The notes beneath the pieces are model-generated. The model saw only the letters and a program-made list of their open reading frames with translations. It ran no database searches and had not been told where the DNA came from. DNA of 64,000 bases from Pseudolabrys sp. FHR47 (GTDB taxonomy: Bacteria; Pseudomonadota; Alphaproteobacteria; Rhizobiales; Xanthobacteraceae). The DNA is taken from assembly GCF_005153485.1 (NCBI RefSeq), contig NZ_CP039740.1, positions 4,219,001 to 4,283,000 on the forward strand, read 5' to 3'. The position numbers were made by a program, and so were the translations under genes. Position 1 is the first letter of the stretch. Every line of letters starts with the position of its first letter. Shown here piece after piece: positions 9,291-18,551 of this stretch.

Positions 9291-10469
9291 TTACTTCTTC
9301 ATCGCGCACTTGCTGGCGAAGCGATCCTGGTCGTCCTTGACGATGGTCGCCACCGTCTTGAGCGCGAGCTGACCGTCGGCGCCCTTGACCACGTCCTGCA
9401 GATAGAAATTCTGGATCGGGAAGTGGTTGTTGCCGAACTTAAAGCCGCCGCGCACCGACTTGAAGTCGGCCTTTTCCATGGCCTTCTGCACGGCCGCCTT
9501 GTCCGACAGGTTGCCCTTGGTGGCGACGACCGCCGAGTTGATCAACTGGGCCGCGTCATAGGACTGCGCACCGTAGAAGGTCGGACGCTTGCCGGGATAC
9601 TTCTTGAGGTAGTCAGCGACGAACTTCTTGTTCTGCTCGTTCGGCAGATCGTTGACCCACTCCTGCGCGCCGGGCACGCCGAGCGCCGCTTCCTTCTGCA
9701 GCGGCAGCGACAATTCATCGATGGTAAAGGCCGTGTAGAGCGGGATGGTGCCCTTGAGGCCCGCCGCCACGTACTGGTTGAGGAACTGCACGCCAGCCGC
9801 GCCCGGGTAGAAGACGAAGATCGCTTCGGCGCCCGAGGCCTTGGCCTTGGCGAGCTCAGCCGAGAAGTCGAGCTGCGACGGCCATGTCGTCAGCTCCTGG
9901 CCGACCACCTTGCCCTTGAAGGTCGAGGACACGCCGGCGAGCATGTCCTTACCGGCCGCGTAGTTAGGGCCGATGAGGAACACCGACTTCACGCCCTTCT
10001 GGTTCATGTAGAGGCCCATCGCCTGCGGCGTCTGATCGTTCTGCCATGAGGTCGAGAAGAAGTAAGGCGAGCATCCTTCGCCGGCGAGCTGGTGTGGGCC
10101 GGCATTGGCGCTGATCAGGAAAGTCTTGGAATCGAAGGCGGGCTTCACCGAAGCGAGCAGCACGTTCGACCAGATATAGCCAGTGATGAAATCGACCTTG
10201 TCGCTCTCGATCAGCTTCTCGGTCTTCTGCTTGCCGACATCCGGCTTCTGCTGATCGTCTTCGTAGATGACCTCGACCGGAATGCCGCCCATCTTGCGGC
10301 CCATGTGATCGAGCGCCAGCTCGAAGGAATTGCGCATGTCGTTGCCGATCACAGCGGTCGGGCCGCTGAAGGTCGAGACAAAGCCGATCTTGATCGTCTT
10401 GTTCTGCGCCGCGGCCGGGCTGGCCGCCAGAATGATCGCGGCACCGGCCGCAAGAAGCGTCTTACGCAT
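9291..10469 (-). CDS. Periplasmic substrate-binding protein of Liv-type ABC transporter, cluster 1
   Basis: 392-residue type I periplasmic binding protein with a clear Sec signal peptide (MRKTLLAAGAAIILAASPAAAQ). The mature start KTIKIGFVSTFSGPTAVIGN is typical of the Leu/Ile/Val-binding family. The ATG at 10469 is chosen because GGGGAGGAATTAAA lies directly upstream and the signal peptide starts there; in-frame residues further upstream lack such features. It heads the minus-strand operon. Rhizobial and Rhodopseudomonas members of this branch often bind aromatic acids (family knowledge), which would suit the catabolic genes transcribed divergently; that is inference. Confidence 0.93.
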   Translation of the reverse strand: MRKTLLAAGAAIILAASPAAAQNKTIKIGFVSTFSGPTAVIGNDMRNSFELALDHMGRKMGGIPVEVIYEDDQQKPDVGKQKTEKLIESDKVDFITGYIWSNVLLASVKPAFDSKTFLISANAGPHQLAGEGCSPYFFSTSWQNDQTPQAMGLYMNQKGVKSVFLIGPNYAAGKDMLAGVSSTFKGKVVGQELTTWPSQLDFSAELAKAKASGAEAIFVFYPGAAGVQFLNQYVAAGLKGTIPLYTAFTIDELSLPLQKEAALGVPGAQEWVNDLPNEQNKKFVADYLKKYPGKRPTFYGAQSYDAAQLINSAVVATKGNLSDKAAVQKAMEKADFKSVRGGFKFGNNHFPIQNFYLQDVVKGADGQLALKTVATIVKDDQDRFASKCAMKK

Positions 10470-10616
10470 TTTAATTCCTCCCCTTTGGACCATTCAGGCC
10501 CCTTATGCATTCAATGGATAATCTACCGGGAAAGCCGCGCGACCGTCTACGGTGAACCGCTCGCGGCAATGCGATATGATGACCCGCAAAGAACTATATT
10601 TCTCAGTTGGCCCAAC

Positions 10617-11456
10617 ATGTCCCCGACCATCGCCATCATCGCGCCAGGCGCCATGGGTGCCGGCGTCGCCAGTTGTCTGACCGCCAAGGGCGTGCCGGTG
10701 ATCACGTCGCTCGAAGGCCGCAGCGAGGCGAGCCGGCGCCGCGCAGCGGCTTCCGGCATGCAGGACGCCGGTACCCATGCGCTGGCGGAAGCCGACTTCC
10801 TGCTGTCCATCATCCCGCCCGCCGAGGCGGTCGCCCTGGCCCGGCGCCTGGCGCCGGCGCTGGCCGCAAGCAGCCGCCGAACGGTCTATGTCGACTGCAA
10901 TGCAGTATCGCCGCCCACGGCGCAGGCCGTGGCCGATATCATCGCGGCCACCGGCTGCGGCTTCGTCGATGCCGGCATCATCGGCCCGCCGCCAAAGCCC
11001 GGCACGACGAACACGAAATTCTACGCTTCGGGACCGCGCGCCGGAGACTTCGCCGCGCTCAACGATTTCGGACTGATCGTGCGCGTGCTCGACGGCCCGT
11101 TGACCGCGGCGTCGGCGCTAAAAATGTCCTATGCCGGCATCACCAAGGGGCTCACGGCGCTCGGCGCGGCGATGATGCTGGCCGCGACGCGCGGCGGTTC
11201 GGCGCAAGCCCTGAAGGCGGAGCTGGCCGAGAGCCAGCCGGAACTGCTGCGCTTTTTCGAGCGCATGGTGCCGCCGATGTATGGCAAGGCCTATCGCTGG
11301 GGTCCCGAACTCGATGAGATCACCGGCTTCGTCGGCACCGATCGCCCTGAAAGCGCGATGTTCGCCGCCGCCGCCAGGTTCTATGAAGAAATCGCCGCCG
11401 ACGTTACGGGCGATAACCGCGAAACCGCCGCCCTCGACTCTTTCCTCAAGAAGTAG
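10617..11456 (+). CDS. NAD(P)-dependent oxidoreductase, 6-phosphogluconate dehydrogenase-like with DUF1932-type C-terminus
   Basis: 279 residues. The N-terminus has the Rossmann motif IIAPGAMGAGVAS (GxMGxG), and the C-terminal half contains LKMSYAGITKGLTALGAAM, where the Lys matches the catalytic Lys position of beta-hydroxyacid dehydrogenases. The overall layout fits proteins with an NAD-binding domain and a DUF1932 domain. The ATG at 10617 directly precedes the Rossmann strand. It is divergent from the cluster 1 binding protein (147-base shared promoter region) and followed after 19 bases by the enoyl-CoA hydratase, so they may be co-transcribed. The substrate is unknown. Confidence 0.85.
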   Translation: MSPTIAIIAPGAMGAGVASCLTAKGVPVITSLEGRSEASRRRAAASGMQDAGTHALAEADFLLSIIPPAEAVALARRLAPALAASSRRTVYVDCNAVSPPTAQAVADIIAATGCGFVDAGIIGPPPKPGTTNTKFYASGPRAGDFAALNDFGLIVRVLDGPLTAASALKMSYAGITKGLTALGAAMMLAATRGGSAQALKAELAESQPELLRFFERMVPPMYGKAYRWGPELDEITGFVGTDRPESAMFAAAARFYEEIAADVTGDNRETAALDSFLKK

Positions 11457-11475
11457 CCATCCTTAAGAAATAATC

Positions 11476-12273
11476 ATGTCAGAACCGTCCATCCTCGTTC
11501 AGCGTCAAACCGGCTACCGAGTCCTTACGCTCAATCGCCCCGACCGTCTCAATGCCGTTAACGACGCGATGCACGAAGTGCTACGCGCCGCCATCGACGA
11601 AGCGGAAGCGGACGAGGATTGCCGCGCTTTGTTACTGACCGGCGCCGGCCGCGCCTTCTGCTCAGGGCAGGACCTCAACGACCGCCTGCTCAAACCCGGC
11701 GAAAAGCCGGTGCCGCGCGAGTCATTGGAGAAATACTACAATCCCCTGGTGCGGCGGCTGCGTGCGCTGCCCTTTCCGGTGGTTGCCGCGGTCAACGGCA
11801 TCGCTGCCGGCGCTGGCGCCAATGTGGCGCTGGCCTGCGATATCGTCATCGCCGCGCGCTCCGCGACCTTCACGCAATCCTTCGCCCGCATCGGGCTCAT
11901 TCCGGATTCCGGCGGCACCTATATTCTGCCGCGCCTCGTCGGTGAGGCGCGGGCGCGAGCACTGATGCTGACCGCGCAGCCGGTGCCGGCCGAGCGTGCC
12001 GCCGAATGGGGCATGATCTGGCGCTGCGTCGACGACGACCAACTGATGCCGGAAGCGACCGCATTGTGCGAACAGTTCGCGACCGCGCCGACGCAAGGCC
12101 TAGCGCTGATCAAGCGCGCGCTCGATGCCTCGGCAACCAACACCCTCGACGAGCAGCTCGACCTCGAGCGCGACCTGCAGCGCGAAGCGGTCATGTCGCC
12201 GGATTACGCCGAGGGCGTGCGCGCCTTCATGGAGAAGCGGTTACCGGCCTTCCGTGGCCGAAAAAATGACTGA
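11476..12273 (+). CDS. Enoyl-CoA hydratase/isomerase, PaaG-like
   Basis: 265-residue crotonase-fold protein. It closely follows PaaG (1,2-epoxyphenylacetyl-CoA isomerase) in pattern: LTLNRPDRLNAVNDAMH, the CoA/oxyanion segment GRAFCSGQDLNDR, VNGIAAGAGANVALACDIVIA, and GLIPDSGGTYILPRLVG with the Asp that acts as the PaaG catalytic acid. The central YNPLVRRLRALP also matches PaaG. No other paa gene is in the window, so it could be a general 2,3-dehydroadipyl- or enoyl-CoA isomerase instead. The spacing to the preceding oxidoreductase is 19 bases, with only a weak ribosome site. Confidence 0.87.
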   Translation: MSEPSILVQRQTGYRVLTLNRPDRLNAVNDAMHEVLRAAIDEAEADEDCRALLLTGAGRAFCSGQDLNDRLLKPGEKPVPRESLEKYYNPLVRRLRALPFPVVAAVNGIAAGAGANVALACDIVIAARSATFTQSFARIGLIPDSGGTYILPRLVGEARARALMLTAQPVPAERAAEWGMIWRCVDDDQLMPEATALCEQFATAPTQGLALIKRALDASATNTLDEQLDLERDLQREAVMSPDYAEGVRAFMEKRLPAFRGRKND

Positions 12274-12326
12274 TCCGGCGCCAAAAGCGGCACAGGGCGG
12301 GCGTTGACTCCGCCGGGCCGATCGTT

Positions 12327-12352
12327 AGCATACATACAATCTCGGAGCACGC
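12327..12352. promoter_or_regulatory. Candidate GntR-type operator before the molybdenum hydroxylase genes
   Basis: On the minus strand the sequence reads GATTGTATGTATGCTAACGA. It matches the site before the cyclase gene (GACTGTATGCACGCAAACGA on the same strand) at 16 of 20 positions and shares TTGTATG with the sites at 58005 and 58088. It lies about 60 bases upstream of the ATG at 12409. The assignment to a GntR/FCD regulator is inference. Confidence 0.4.
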
Positions 12353-12408
12353 GGTCGGCGGAAAACGGGTAGATTTTCCGAAAGCGCCTCGCGTGAAGGA
12401 AGCCCCGC

Positions 12409-13266
12409 ATGAAGCCCGCGCCTTTTGTCCGCCATGTGCCCCGCACGCTCGACGAGGCGCTCGCGACCCTCGCCGAAGTGGCGACCGAAGACGGCCGTAT
12501 CCTCGCCGGCGGACAGAGCCTGGTTCCGATCATGGCCTTCAGGCTGGCCAAGCCCACACACCTCGTCGACATCAACGAGGTCGAAGGCCTCGACAAGCTC
12601 GTCGACGACGGCAAGACGCTGACCATCGGCGCGTGCGTGCGCCACGCCGCGTTTCATACGCCGGTCACCGCCAGCCCGCTCGGCGCCCTGCTCTCTTATG
12701 TTGCGCGCCACATCGCGCATTACCCAATCCGCATGCGCGGCACGTTTTGCGGCAGCCTGGCGCATGCCGATCCGTCGTCGGAATGGTGTCTTACCTCGGC
12801 GACGCTCGACGCCGTGATGGTCGCGAAAAGCATCAAGGGCGCGCGCGAAATCAAGGCCGCCGAATTCTTCGACGGCATCATGTCCACCGTTCTGAAGGAA
12901 GACGAACTGCTCGCCGAAGTGCGGCTGCCGCTGCTCGCCGAGGATGCCAAATTCGGCTTCTACGAATTCAGCCGCCGCGCCGGCGACTTCGCCATGTCGG
13001 CCTCGCTCGTTACTTATCGTCTGGACGGCGGCAAAATGACTGACGCCCATGTCGGCCTCGGCGGCGCCGAGCCGTCGCCGCGCCGTATCCCGGAAGCCGA
13101 AGCCGAACTCAACGGCAAGGCGCCAAGCGATGCCGCCTTCCGCGCCGCCGGCGAAGCGGCGAGTGCCGCCATCGAGCCGCTCGAGGATCACCAGACCGAC
13201 GCCGAATATCGCCGCGATCTGGTGAAGGCCGTGGTGCGCCGCGCGCTGGAGCACTCGCTGACATGA
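12409..13266 (+). CDS. Xanthine dehydrogenase family FAD-binding subunit (medium subunit)
   Basis: 285 residues, the usual size for CoxM/XdhB/HcrB-type medium subunits of molybdenum hydroxylases. FAD-binding motifs are visible: ILAGGQSLVPIMAFRLAKP near residues 35-53 and HYPIRMRGTFCGSLAHADP near residues 103-121. A GAAGGAAG ribosome site sits 6 bases before the ATG. The stop overlaps the next gene (ATGA). It passes electrons between the iron-sulphur subunit and the final acceptor. The gene order medium-large-small is the Cox-type order, but the substrate differs (see large subunit). Confidence 0.93.
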   Translation: MKPAPFVRHVPRTLDEALATLAEVATEDGRILAGGQSLVPIMAFRLAKPTHLVDINEVEGLDKLVDDGKTLTIGACVRHAAFHTPVTASPLGALLSYVARHIAHYPIRMRGTFCGSLAHADPSSEWCLTSATLDAVMVAKSIKGAREIKAAEFFDGIMSTVLKEDELLAEVRLPLLAEDAKFGFYEFSRRAGDFAMSASLVTYRLDGGKMTDAHVGLGGAEPSPRRIPEAEAELNGKAPSDAAFRAAGEAASAAIEPLEDHQTDAEYRRDLVKAVVRRALEHSLT

Positions 13267-15611
13267 GCGGTGCCCACACCAAAGGCTCCGGTGGCGACGG
13301 CATGAAGTGGGTCGGCCGCTCGATCCGCCGGCTGGAAGACCCGGCCTTGGTGCAAGGCCGGGGCCGCTTCACCGGCGATCTGTCCGCCGCGCACTGGGTG
13401 CGCTTCGTGCGCAGCCCGAATGCGGCCGGCAAGATCAAGAGCATCACCGCACCCGACGGCGCCATGGTGATCACGGCCGCCGACATCGAAGGCGTGAAGA
13501 AGATCACGCCGATGCTGCACAAGTTCAACTACAAGCCGGTCGGCCAGCCGATCCTGGCCGACGGCGAAGTGCGTTTCGTCGGCGAAGCCGTAGCCGCCGT
13601 AGTTGCCGCGACAGAAGAAGAAGCCGAGGACATCGCCGATCTGGTCGAAATCGATATCGAGGACGCGGCTGCGCTGGTCGATGGCCGCGCCGCGATCGCC
13701 GACGGCGCGCCGCAGATTCATGCCGGCATGCCCGGCAATGTCATCGTCAAGGCCGAGATCAAGACGCCGGGGTTTGACGATGTGTGGGCCAGCGCCGCCA
13801 AGATCGTGCGCTGCGATGCCCGCTCCAACCGGCAGAACGCCACACCGATGGAAGCCCGCGCGGCGCACGCCACCTACGATTCCGCGACCGGCCGCGTCAC
13901 GCTCCACTGCACCACGCAGATGCCGCATCTGGTGCGCACGGCCATCGCCGACTGCCTTGGCATGCCGGAGTCTGATTTGCGTGTCATCGCGCCCGATGTC
14001 GGCGGCGGCTTCGGCCAGAAGATGTCGCTATGCGTCGAGTATGTGCTGGTGACATGGCTGGCGCGGAAGTTAAAATCCTCGGTCGCCTGGACAGAGGACC
14101 GCCGCGAAAACCTGATCGCTTCTTTCCATTCGCGCGACCAGTACATCACGCTGGAAGGCGCGTTCGACGAGAATGCGAAGCTGCTCGCCTTGCGGGCCGA
14201 CATTCTCGCCAATACCGGCGCCTACTCCTGCTTCCCCACCACCTGCGGCATGGAGCCGTTGATGGCCATGGCGGAAATGCCGGGCCCTTATGACGTGCAG
14301 CAATACGACTGCCTCGCCCGCGCGGTGGTCACCAATACCTGCACCATGGGCGCCTATCGCGGCGTGTCGCGCCCCTCTATCACCTTCACGCTGGAGCGGC
14401 TGATGGACAAGGCGGCAAAGGCCTTCGCCATCGATCCGCTCGACATCCGTCGCAAAAACCTGATCACGCAGTTTCCTTACAAGTCGGCGATGGGCCTCGA
14501 ATACGACGAGGCGAGCTACCGCGAGACCATGGAGACGGCGGTCGAGGCCATCAACGTGCCGGCCTTCCGCGCCCGCCAGCAACTGGCGCGCGACAAGGGC
14601 GAGTATCTCGGCATCGGCTTTGCCACTTTCTCCGAGCGCACCGGCTACGGCTCGCCGGCCTTTGCCGCGCGCGGCATGGCGATCACACCCGGCTGGGAGA
14701 CCGTGCATATCACCGTCGATCCCTCGGGCTTCGTCGAGGCGCGCATTGGCTCCTCGCCGCACGGCCAGGGCCTGCGCACAACGCTAGCGCAGATCATCGC
14801 CGAAGAGATCGGCGTGCCGCCGGAGATGATCAAGGTCGTGCACGGCGACACCGACACGGCGCCTTACGGCTGGGGCACCTTCGCCAGCCGCTCGCTGGTC
14901 ATCTCGGGCGGCGCGACCTTGATCGCGGCGCGGAAGATCAAAGCCAAGCTCTTGAAGATCGCCGGCCATATGCTGGAAGCGGCCGAGACCGACATCGTGC
15001 TGGAAGACGGCAAGGCCAAGGTCGCCGGCACCGATCGCGAAGTCTCTGTGGCAGCGATGGCGCGCGAAGCCTATACGCAGACGCATCGATTCAAGGGCGA
15101 GATCGAACCCGGCCTCACCGAGAGCGGCACCTACGATCCGCCCGGCACCTTCTCCAATGCCTGCCACGTCGCCATCGTCCGGCTCGATGCCGAGACCGGA
15201 CACGTCAAGGTCGAGCGCTATCTGGTCGCCGAGGACGCCGGCCGCATCATCAATCCGATGATCGCCGACGGTCAGGTGCATGGCGGCGTCGCGCAGGGCA
15301 TCGGCAACGCGCTCCTGGAAGAGATCATCTACGACGAGTCAGGCGCGATCCTGACCGCCAACCTGGCCGACTTCATGCCTCCGACCGCGCATGAAATCCC
15401 GCCGATCGAGCTGCATCACCTGGAAACGCCGTCGACGCAATCCATCACCAAGGCCAAGGGTCTTGGCGAAGGCGGCACCATTGGACCGCCGGCCGCGGTG
15501 GTCAACGCCATCAACGACGCGCTGACGCCTTTCAATGTCGAGATCGACACCATTCCGGCCACGCCGCAACGCATCCGCACCTTGCTGCGAAACGCCGAGA
15601 GAGCATCATGA
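13263..15611 (+). CDS. Xanthine dehydrogenase family molybdopterin-binding large subunit
   Basis: 782-residue catalytic subunit binding the Mo-molybdopterin cytosine dinucleotide cofactor. Seen: N-terminal GRSIRRLEDPALVQGRGRF, APDVGGGFGQKM, the active-site loop GAYRGVSRPSITF near residue 364 and the C-terminal KGLGEGGTIGPPAAVVNA, whose Glu is the expected catalytic base. The loop is not the AYxCSFR of true form I CO dehydrogenase nor the standard AYRGAGR of form II, so this is a hydroxylase of an unidentified, probably aromatic or N-heterocyclic, substrate. Start and stop both overlap the neighbours by 4 bases. Confidence 0.93.
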   Translation: MSGAHTKGSGGDGMKWVGRSIRRLEDPALVQGRGRFTGDLSAAHWVRFVRSPNAAGKIKSITAPDGAMVITAADIEGVKKITPMLHKFNYKPVGQPILADGEVRFVGEAVAAVVAATEEEAEDIADLVEIDIEDAAALVDGRAAIADGAPQIHAGMPGNVIVKAEIKTPGFDDVWASAAKIVRCDARSNRQNATPMEARAAHATYDSATGRVTLHCTTQMPHLVRTAIADCLGMPESDLRVIAPDVGGGFGQKMSLCVEYVLVTWLARKLKSSVAWTEDRRENLIASFHSRDQYITLEGAFDENAKLLALRADILANTGAYSCFPTTCGMEPLMAMAEMPGPYDVQQYDCLARAVVTNTCTMGAYRGVSRPSITFTLERLMDKAAKAFAIDPLDIRRKNLITQFPYKSAMGLEYDEASYRETMETAVEAINVPAFRARQQLARDKGEYLGIGFATFSERTGYGSPAFAARGMAITPGWETVHITVDPSGFVEARIGSSPHGQGLRTTLAQIIAEEIGVPPEMIKVVHGDTDTAPYGWGTFASRSLVISGGATLIAARKIKAKLLKIAGHMLEAAETDIVLEDGKAKVAGTDREVSVAAMAREAYTQTHRFKGEIEPGLTESGTYDPPGTFSNACHVAIVRLDAETGHVKVERYLVAEDAGRIINPMIADGQVHGGVAQGIGNALLEEIIYDESGAILTANLADFMPPTAHEIPPIELHHLETPSTQSITKAKGLGEGGTIGPPAAVVNAINDALTPFNVEIDTIPATPQRIRTLLRNAERAS

Positions 15612-16084
15612 GCGAGAAAACCGACGTCACCCTGACCATTAACGGCAAGGACTACGCCATTGCCGTCGAGCCGCGCCGCACTTTGGCCGACGCGATCCGC
15701 GAGGATTGCGGCCAGACCGGTACGCATATCGGCTGCGAGCACGGTGTCTGCGGCGCCTGCACGGTCATCGTTGACGATGCGCCGGTGCGCTCCTGCCTGA
15801 TGTTCGCCGTGCAAGCCGAAGGCAAAGCGATCCGCACGGTCGAGGGTCTGGCGGACGGCGACAAGCTGCATCCGATGCAGCAGGCCTTCATGGACAATCA
15901 CGGGCTGCAGTGTGGCTTCTGTACGCCGGGCTTCCTGATGCTGGCGGTCGGCGTGTTGGAACGCGAGCCGAATATCAGCGACGAGGCGCTCATCGACGTG
16001 CTGTCGTCCAACCTGTGCCGCTGCACCGGCTATCAGAACATCATCAAATCCGTGCGCGCCGCCGCGCAGGAGATGCGGAAGTGA
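15608..16084 (+). CDS. Xanthine dehydrogenase family 2Fe-2S subunit (small subunit)
   Basis: 158 residues with both [2Fe-2S] sites: the plant-type ferredoxin site GCEHGVCGACTVIVDD followed by SCL, and the C-terminal helical site LQCGFCTPGF with LCRCTGYQNI. It accepts electrons from the Mo centre and passes them to FAD. ATG overlaps the large-subunit stop (ATGA). It completes the three-subunit hydroxylase. A family A repeat follows the stop. Confidence 0.95.
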   Translation: MSEKTDVTLTINGKDYAIAVEPRRTLADAIREDCGQTGTHIGCEHGVCGACTVIVDDAPVRSCLMFAVQAEGKAIRTVEGLADGDKLHPMQQAFMDNHGLQCGFCTPGFLMLAVGVLEREPNISDEALIDVLSSNLCRCTGYQNIIKSVRAAAQEMRK

Positions 16085-16111
16085 TTGTCGCACGGTTGCG
16101 CGCACTTTCTT

Positions 16112-16224
16112 TACCTCTCCCATGGGGAGAGGTCGACCGCCGAAGGCGGTCGGGTGAGGGGTCACGCCCTATCGAGAGTCACCTGCCCCCTCACCCCAAC
16201 CCTCTCCCCCAAGGGGAGAGGGGG
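16112..16224. repeat. Dispersed palindromic repeat, family A, copy 2
   Basis: The outer arms ACCTCTCCCATGGGGAGAGGT and CCCTCTCCCCCAAGGGGAGAGGG each form a hairpin; the inner arms are GGGTGAGGGG and CCCCTCACCC. It lies between the small-subunit gene and the second molybdopterin large subunit, and its last bases contain a GTG that is in frame with the next gene. Confidence 0.85.
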
Positions 16225-16250
16225 TGCCGCTGCGGCAAGCGGTGACGGCA

Positions 16251-18524
16251 GTGTCCAGCAAACAAAAATTCATCGGCCGCTCGGTCCCGCGCCTCGAGGA
16301 CCGTACGCTGCTGACCGGCCAGGGCCGCTTCGCCGCGGACGTGAACTTCCCCGGTCAGTGGGCGATGCGCGTGGTGCGCTCGCCGATCGCTCACGGGCGC
16401 CTCAGGGGCATCGACGCATCGGCCGCGCTCACCATGGACGGCGTGCACGCGGTATGGACCTTTGCCGACGTCGCGCATATTCCGCCGATCCCGTTCCGCC
16501 TCACGGGCCTCAAGGCGCTGGAGCCGTATCAGCAGCGGGTGATGGCGAGCGACTTTGTGCGCTATGTCGGCGAGCCGGTCGCAGTCGTGTTCGCCGACAA
16601 CGCCTACATCGCCGAGGACGCGGCGGAGACGATCGAACTCGACATCGAGCCGCTTGAGCCGGTTATGAAGGCGACCGACGCACCGGGGCCGTTCGACGCG
16701 ACGAAGAACACCGAGCCGGATGTGCTGCACAAGGGCTACGGCGATGTCGATGCCGCCTTCAAGGCGGCCGACTCCATCGTCACGCTCGAACTGTCGGTCG
16801 GCCGTCATTCCGGCGTTCCGCTCGAGACCCGCGGCGCCATCGGCTACTACAACGAGGCGCTCGGCCGACTGGAGATGCACGGCGCTGCGAAAGTGCCGCA
16901 CTGGAACCGCGACACGATGGGCCGCATGCTCGGTCGCACGCGCGACGACTTCCAGTTGTTCGAAGGTCATGTTGGCGGCGGCTTTGGCATTCGCGGCGAA
17001 ATCTATCCCGAAGACCTGATTGTCTGCGCCGCGGCACTGCACTTCAGGAAGCCGATCAAGTGGATCGAGGATCGGCGCGAGCATCTCATCACCGCCAATC
17101 ACTCGCGCCAGCAGACCCACCGCATCCGCGCCGCCATCGACGCGCAGGGGCGCATCCTCGCCATCGATGACGAGTTCTTCCACGACAACGGCGCCTATAT
17201 GCGCACCCATGCAGCCACCGTGCCGGACCTCGCCGCCGCGATGCTGCCGGGGCCCTATCGCGTACCGGCCTATCGCGCCACCGCGCATATCCGTCTGACC
17301 AACAAGACGCCCTGCGGCACCTATCGCGCTCCGGGCCGCTACGAATCGACCTTCGTGCGCGAGCGCCTGCTCGACGCCATCGCCGCCAATGTCGGCGTCG
17401 ACAAGGTCGAAATCCGCAAGCGCAACCTGCTGCCGAAAAACGCCATGCCTTATGCGCTGGGCCTTGAAACTTTGGGAACGCATATCGTCTACGACTCGGG
17501 CGATTACGGCCTGTTGCTCGACAAGGCGCTCGAGCGCGCCGGCTGGCCGAAACTGCAGAAAGAGATCGCCAAACGCCGCGCCAATGGCGAGAAGGTTGGC
17601 GCTGGTGTCGCCATGTTCGTCGAAAAGAGCGGCCTCGGCCCGTTCGACGACGTGCGTGTCGAGGTGAAGAACGACGGCAACATCGAACTCGTCACCGGCG
17701 CCGCCTCCGTCGGCCAGGGCGTCGAGACTGCGATGGCGCAGATCTGCGCCGAAACGCTCGGCGTCGATTACACGACCGTCAATGTCATTCACGGCCAGAC
17801 CGACCGCATCGGTCGCGGCCTTGGCGCCTTTGCCTCGCGCGTTACGGTGATGACCGGCGAAGCAACCAAACGCGCATCGACCAAGCTGCGCGCTCATATT
17901 CTGAATCTCGCCGCGGAGCTGATGCAGGCCGAGCCCACACAACTCGACATCGTCGATGGCGAGATCGTCCGCACCGGCGGCGCACCCGGGCCGTCGATGA
18001 AGCTGATCGACCTCGCCAAGGCCAAGCCCGGCGAACTGATCGCCGAGGACACGTTCGAATCGACGCACATGGTCTATCCCTACGGCGTTCATGTCGCCGC
18101 CGTGCGCGTCGATGCCGAGACCGGTGGCGTCGCCATCGAGAAATATGTGATGGCCTATGATGTCGGCAAAGCCGTCAATCCGATGCTGGTCGAAGGCCAG
18201 ATCGCCGGCGGCCTCGCGCAGGGCATCGGCGGCGCGCTGTTCGAGGAATTCCTCTACGACGAAGGCGGCGAGCCGCTCTCGGTGACCTTCGCCGATTATC
18301 TGATGCCGACGGCGCATGAGGTGCCGGAATCCTCGATCCTTATCACCGAGGACGCGCCCAGCCCGCTCAATTCGCTCGGCCTCAAGGGCGCCGGCGAAGG
18401 CGGCACCAACCCTGTTGGTGCGGTCATCGCCTCTGCTATAGATGACGCCCTGCAACGGCCGGGCGCGATCCTGTCGCTGCCGGTGACGCCGCAGCGGCTG
18501 CGTGCGATCTGCAAGAAAACCTAA
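16251..18524 (+). CDS. Second xanthine dehydrogenase family molybdopterin-binding large subunit
   Basis: 757-residue paralogue of the large subunit at 13263. Seen: FIGRSVPRLEDRTLLTGQGRF, GHVGGGFGIRGE, the active-site loop GTYRAPGRYESTF near residue 357 and KGAGEGGTNPVGAV with the catalytic Glu. No second FAD or iron-sulphur gene accompanies it, so it may share the small subunits at 12409 and 15608. The start is uncertain: GTG at 16224 lies inside the repeat, so I prefer GTG at 16251, just before SSKQKFIGRS. The active-site loop differs from the first large subunit, so the substrate probably differs too. Confidence 0.9.
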   Translation: MSSKQKFIGRSVPRLEDRTLLTGQGRFAADVNFPGQWAMRVVRSPIAHGRLRGIDASAALTMDGVHAVWTFADVAHIPPIPFRLTGLKALEPYQQRVMASDFVRYVGEPVAVVFADNAYIAEDAAETIELDIEPLEPVMKATDAPGPFDATKNTEPDVLHKGYGDVDAAFKAADSIVTLELSVGRHSGVPLETRGAIGYYNEALGRLEMHGAAKVPHWNRDTMGRMLGRTRDDFQLFEGHVGGGFGIRGEIYPEDLIVCAAALHFRKPIKWIEDRREHLITANHSRQQTHRIRAAIDAQGRILAIDDEFFHDNGAYMRTHAATVPDLAAAMLPGPYRVPAYRATAHIRLTNKTPCGTYRAPGRYESTFVRERLLDAIAANVGVDKVEIRKRNLLPKNAMPYALGLETLGTHIVYDSGDYGLLLDKALERAGWPKLQKEIAKRRANGEKVGAGVAMFVEKSGLGPFDDVRVEVKNDGNIELVTGAASVGQGVETAMAQICAETLGVDYTTVNVIHGQTDRIGRGLGAFASRVTVMTGEATKRASTKLRAHILNLAAELMQAEPTQLDIVDGEIVRTGGAPGPSMKLIDLAKAKPGELIAEDTFESTHMVYPYGVHVAAVRVDAETGGVAIEKYVMAYDVGKAVNPMLVEGQIAGGLAQGIGGALFEEFLYDEGGEPLSVTFADYLMPTAHEVPESSILITEDAPSPLNSLGLKGAGEGGTNPVGAVIASAIDDALQRPGAILSLPVTPQRLRAICKKT

Positions 18525-18551
18525 AAGAATAACATTCAGGGAAGAACGTCC

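Noticed and set aside
12409..16084. Aerobic carbon monoxide dehydrogenase (coxMLS)
   Set aside because: The gene order and subunits fit, but the large-subunit loop is AYRGVSR and not AYxCSFR, and no cox maturation genes are nearby.
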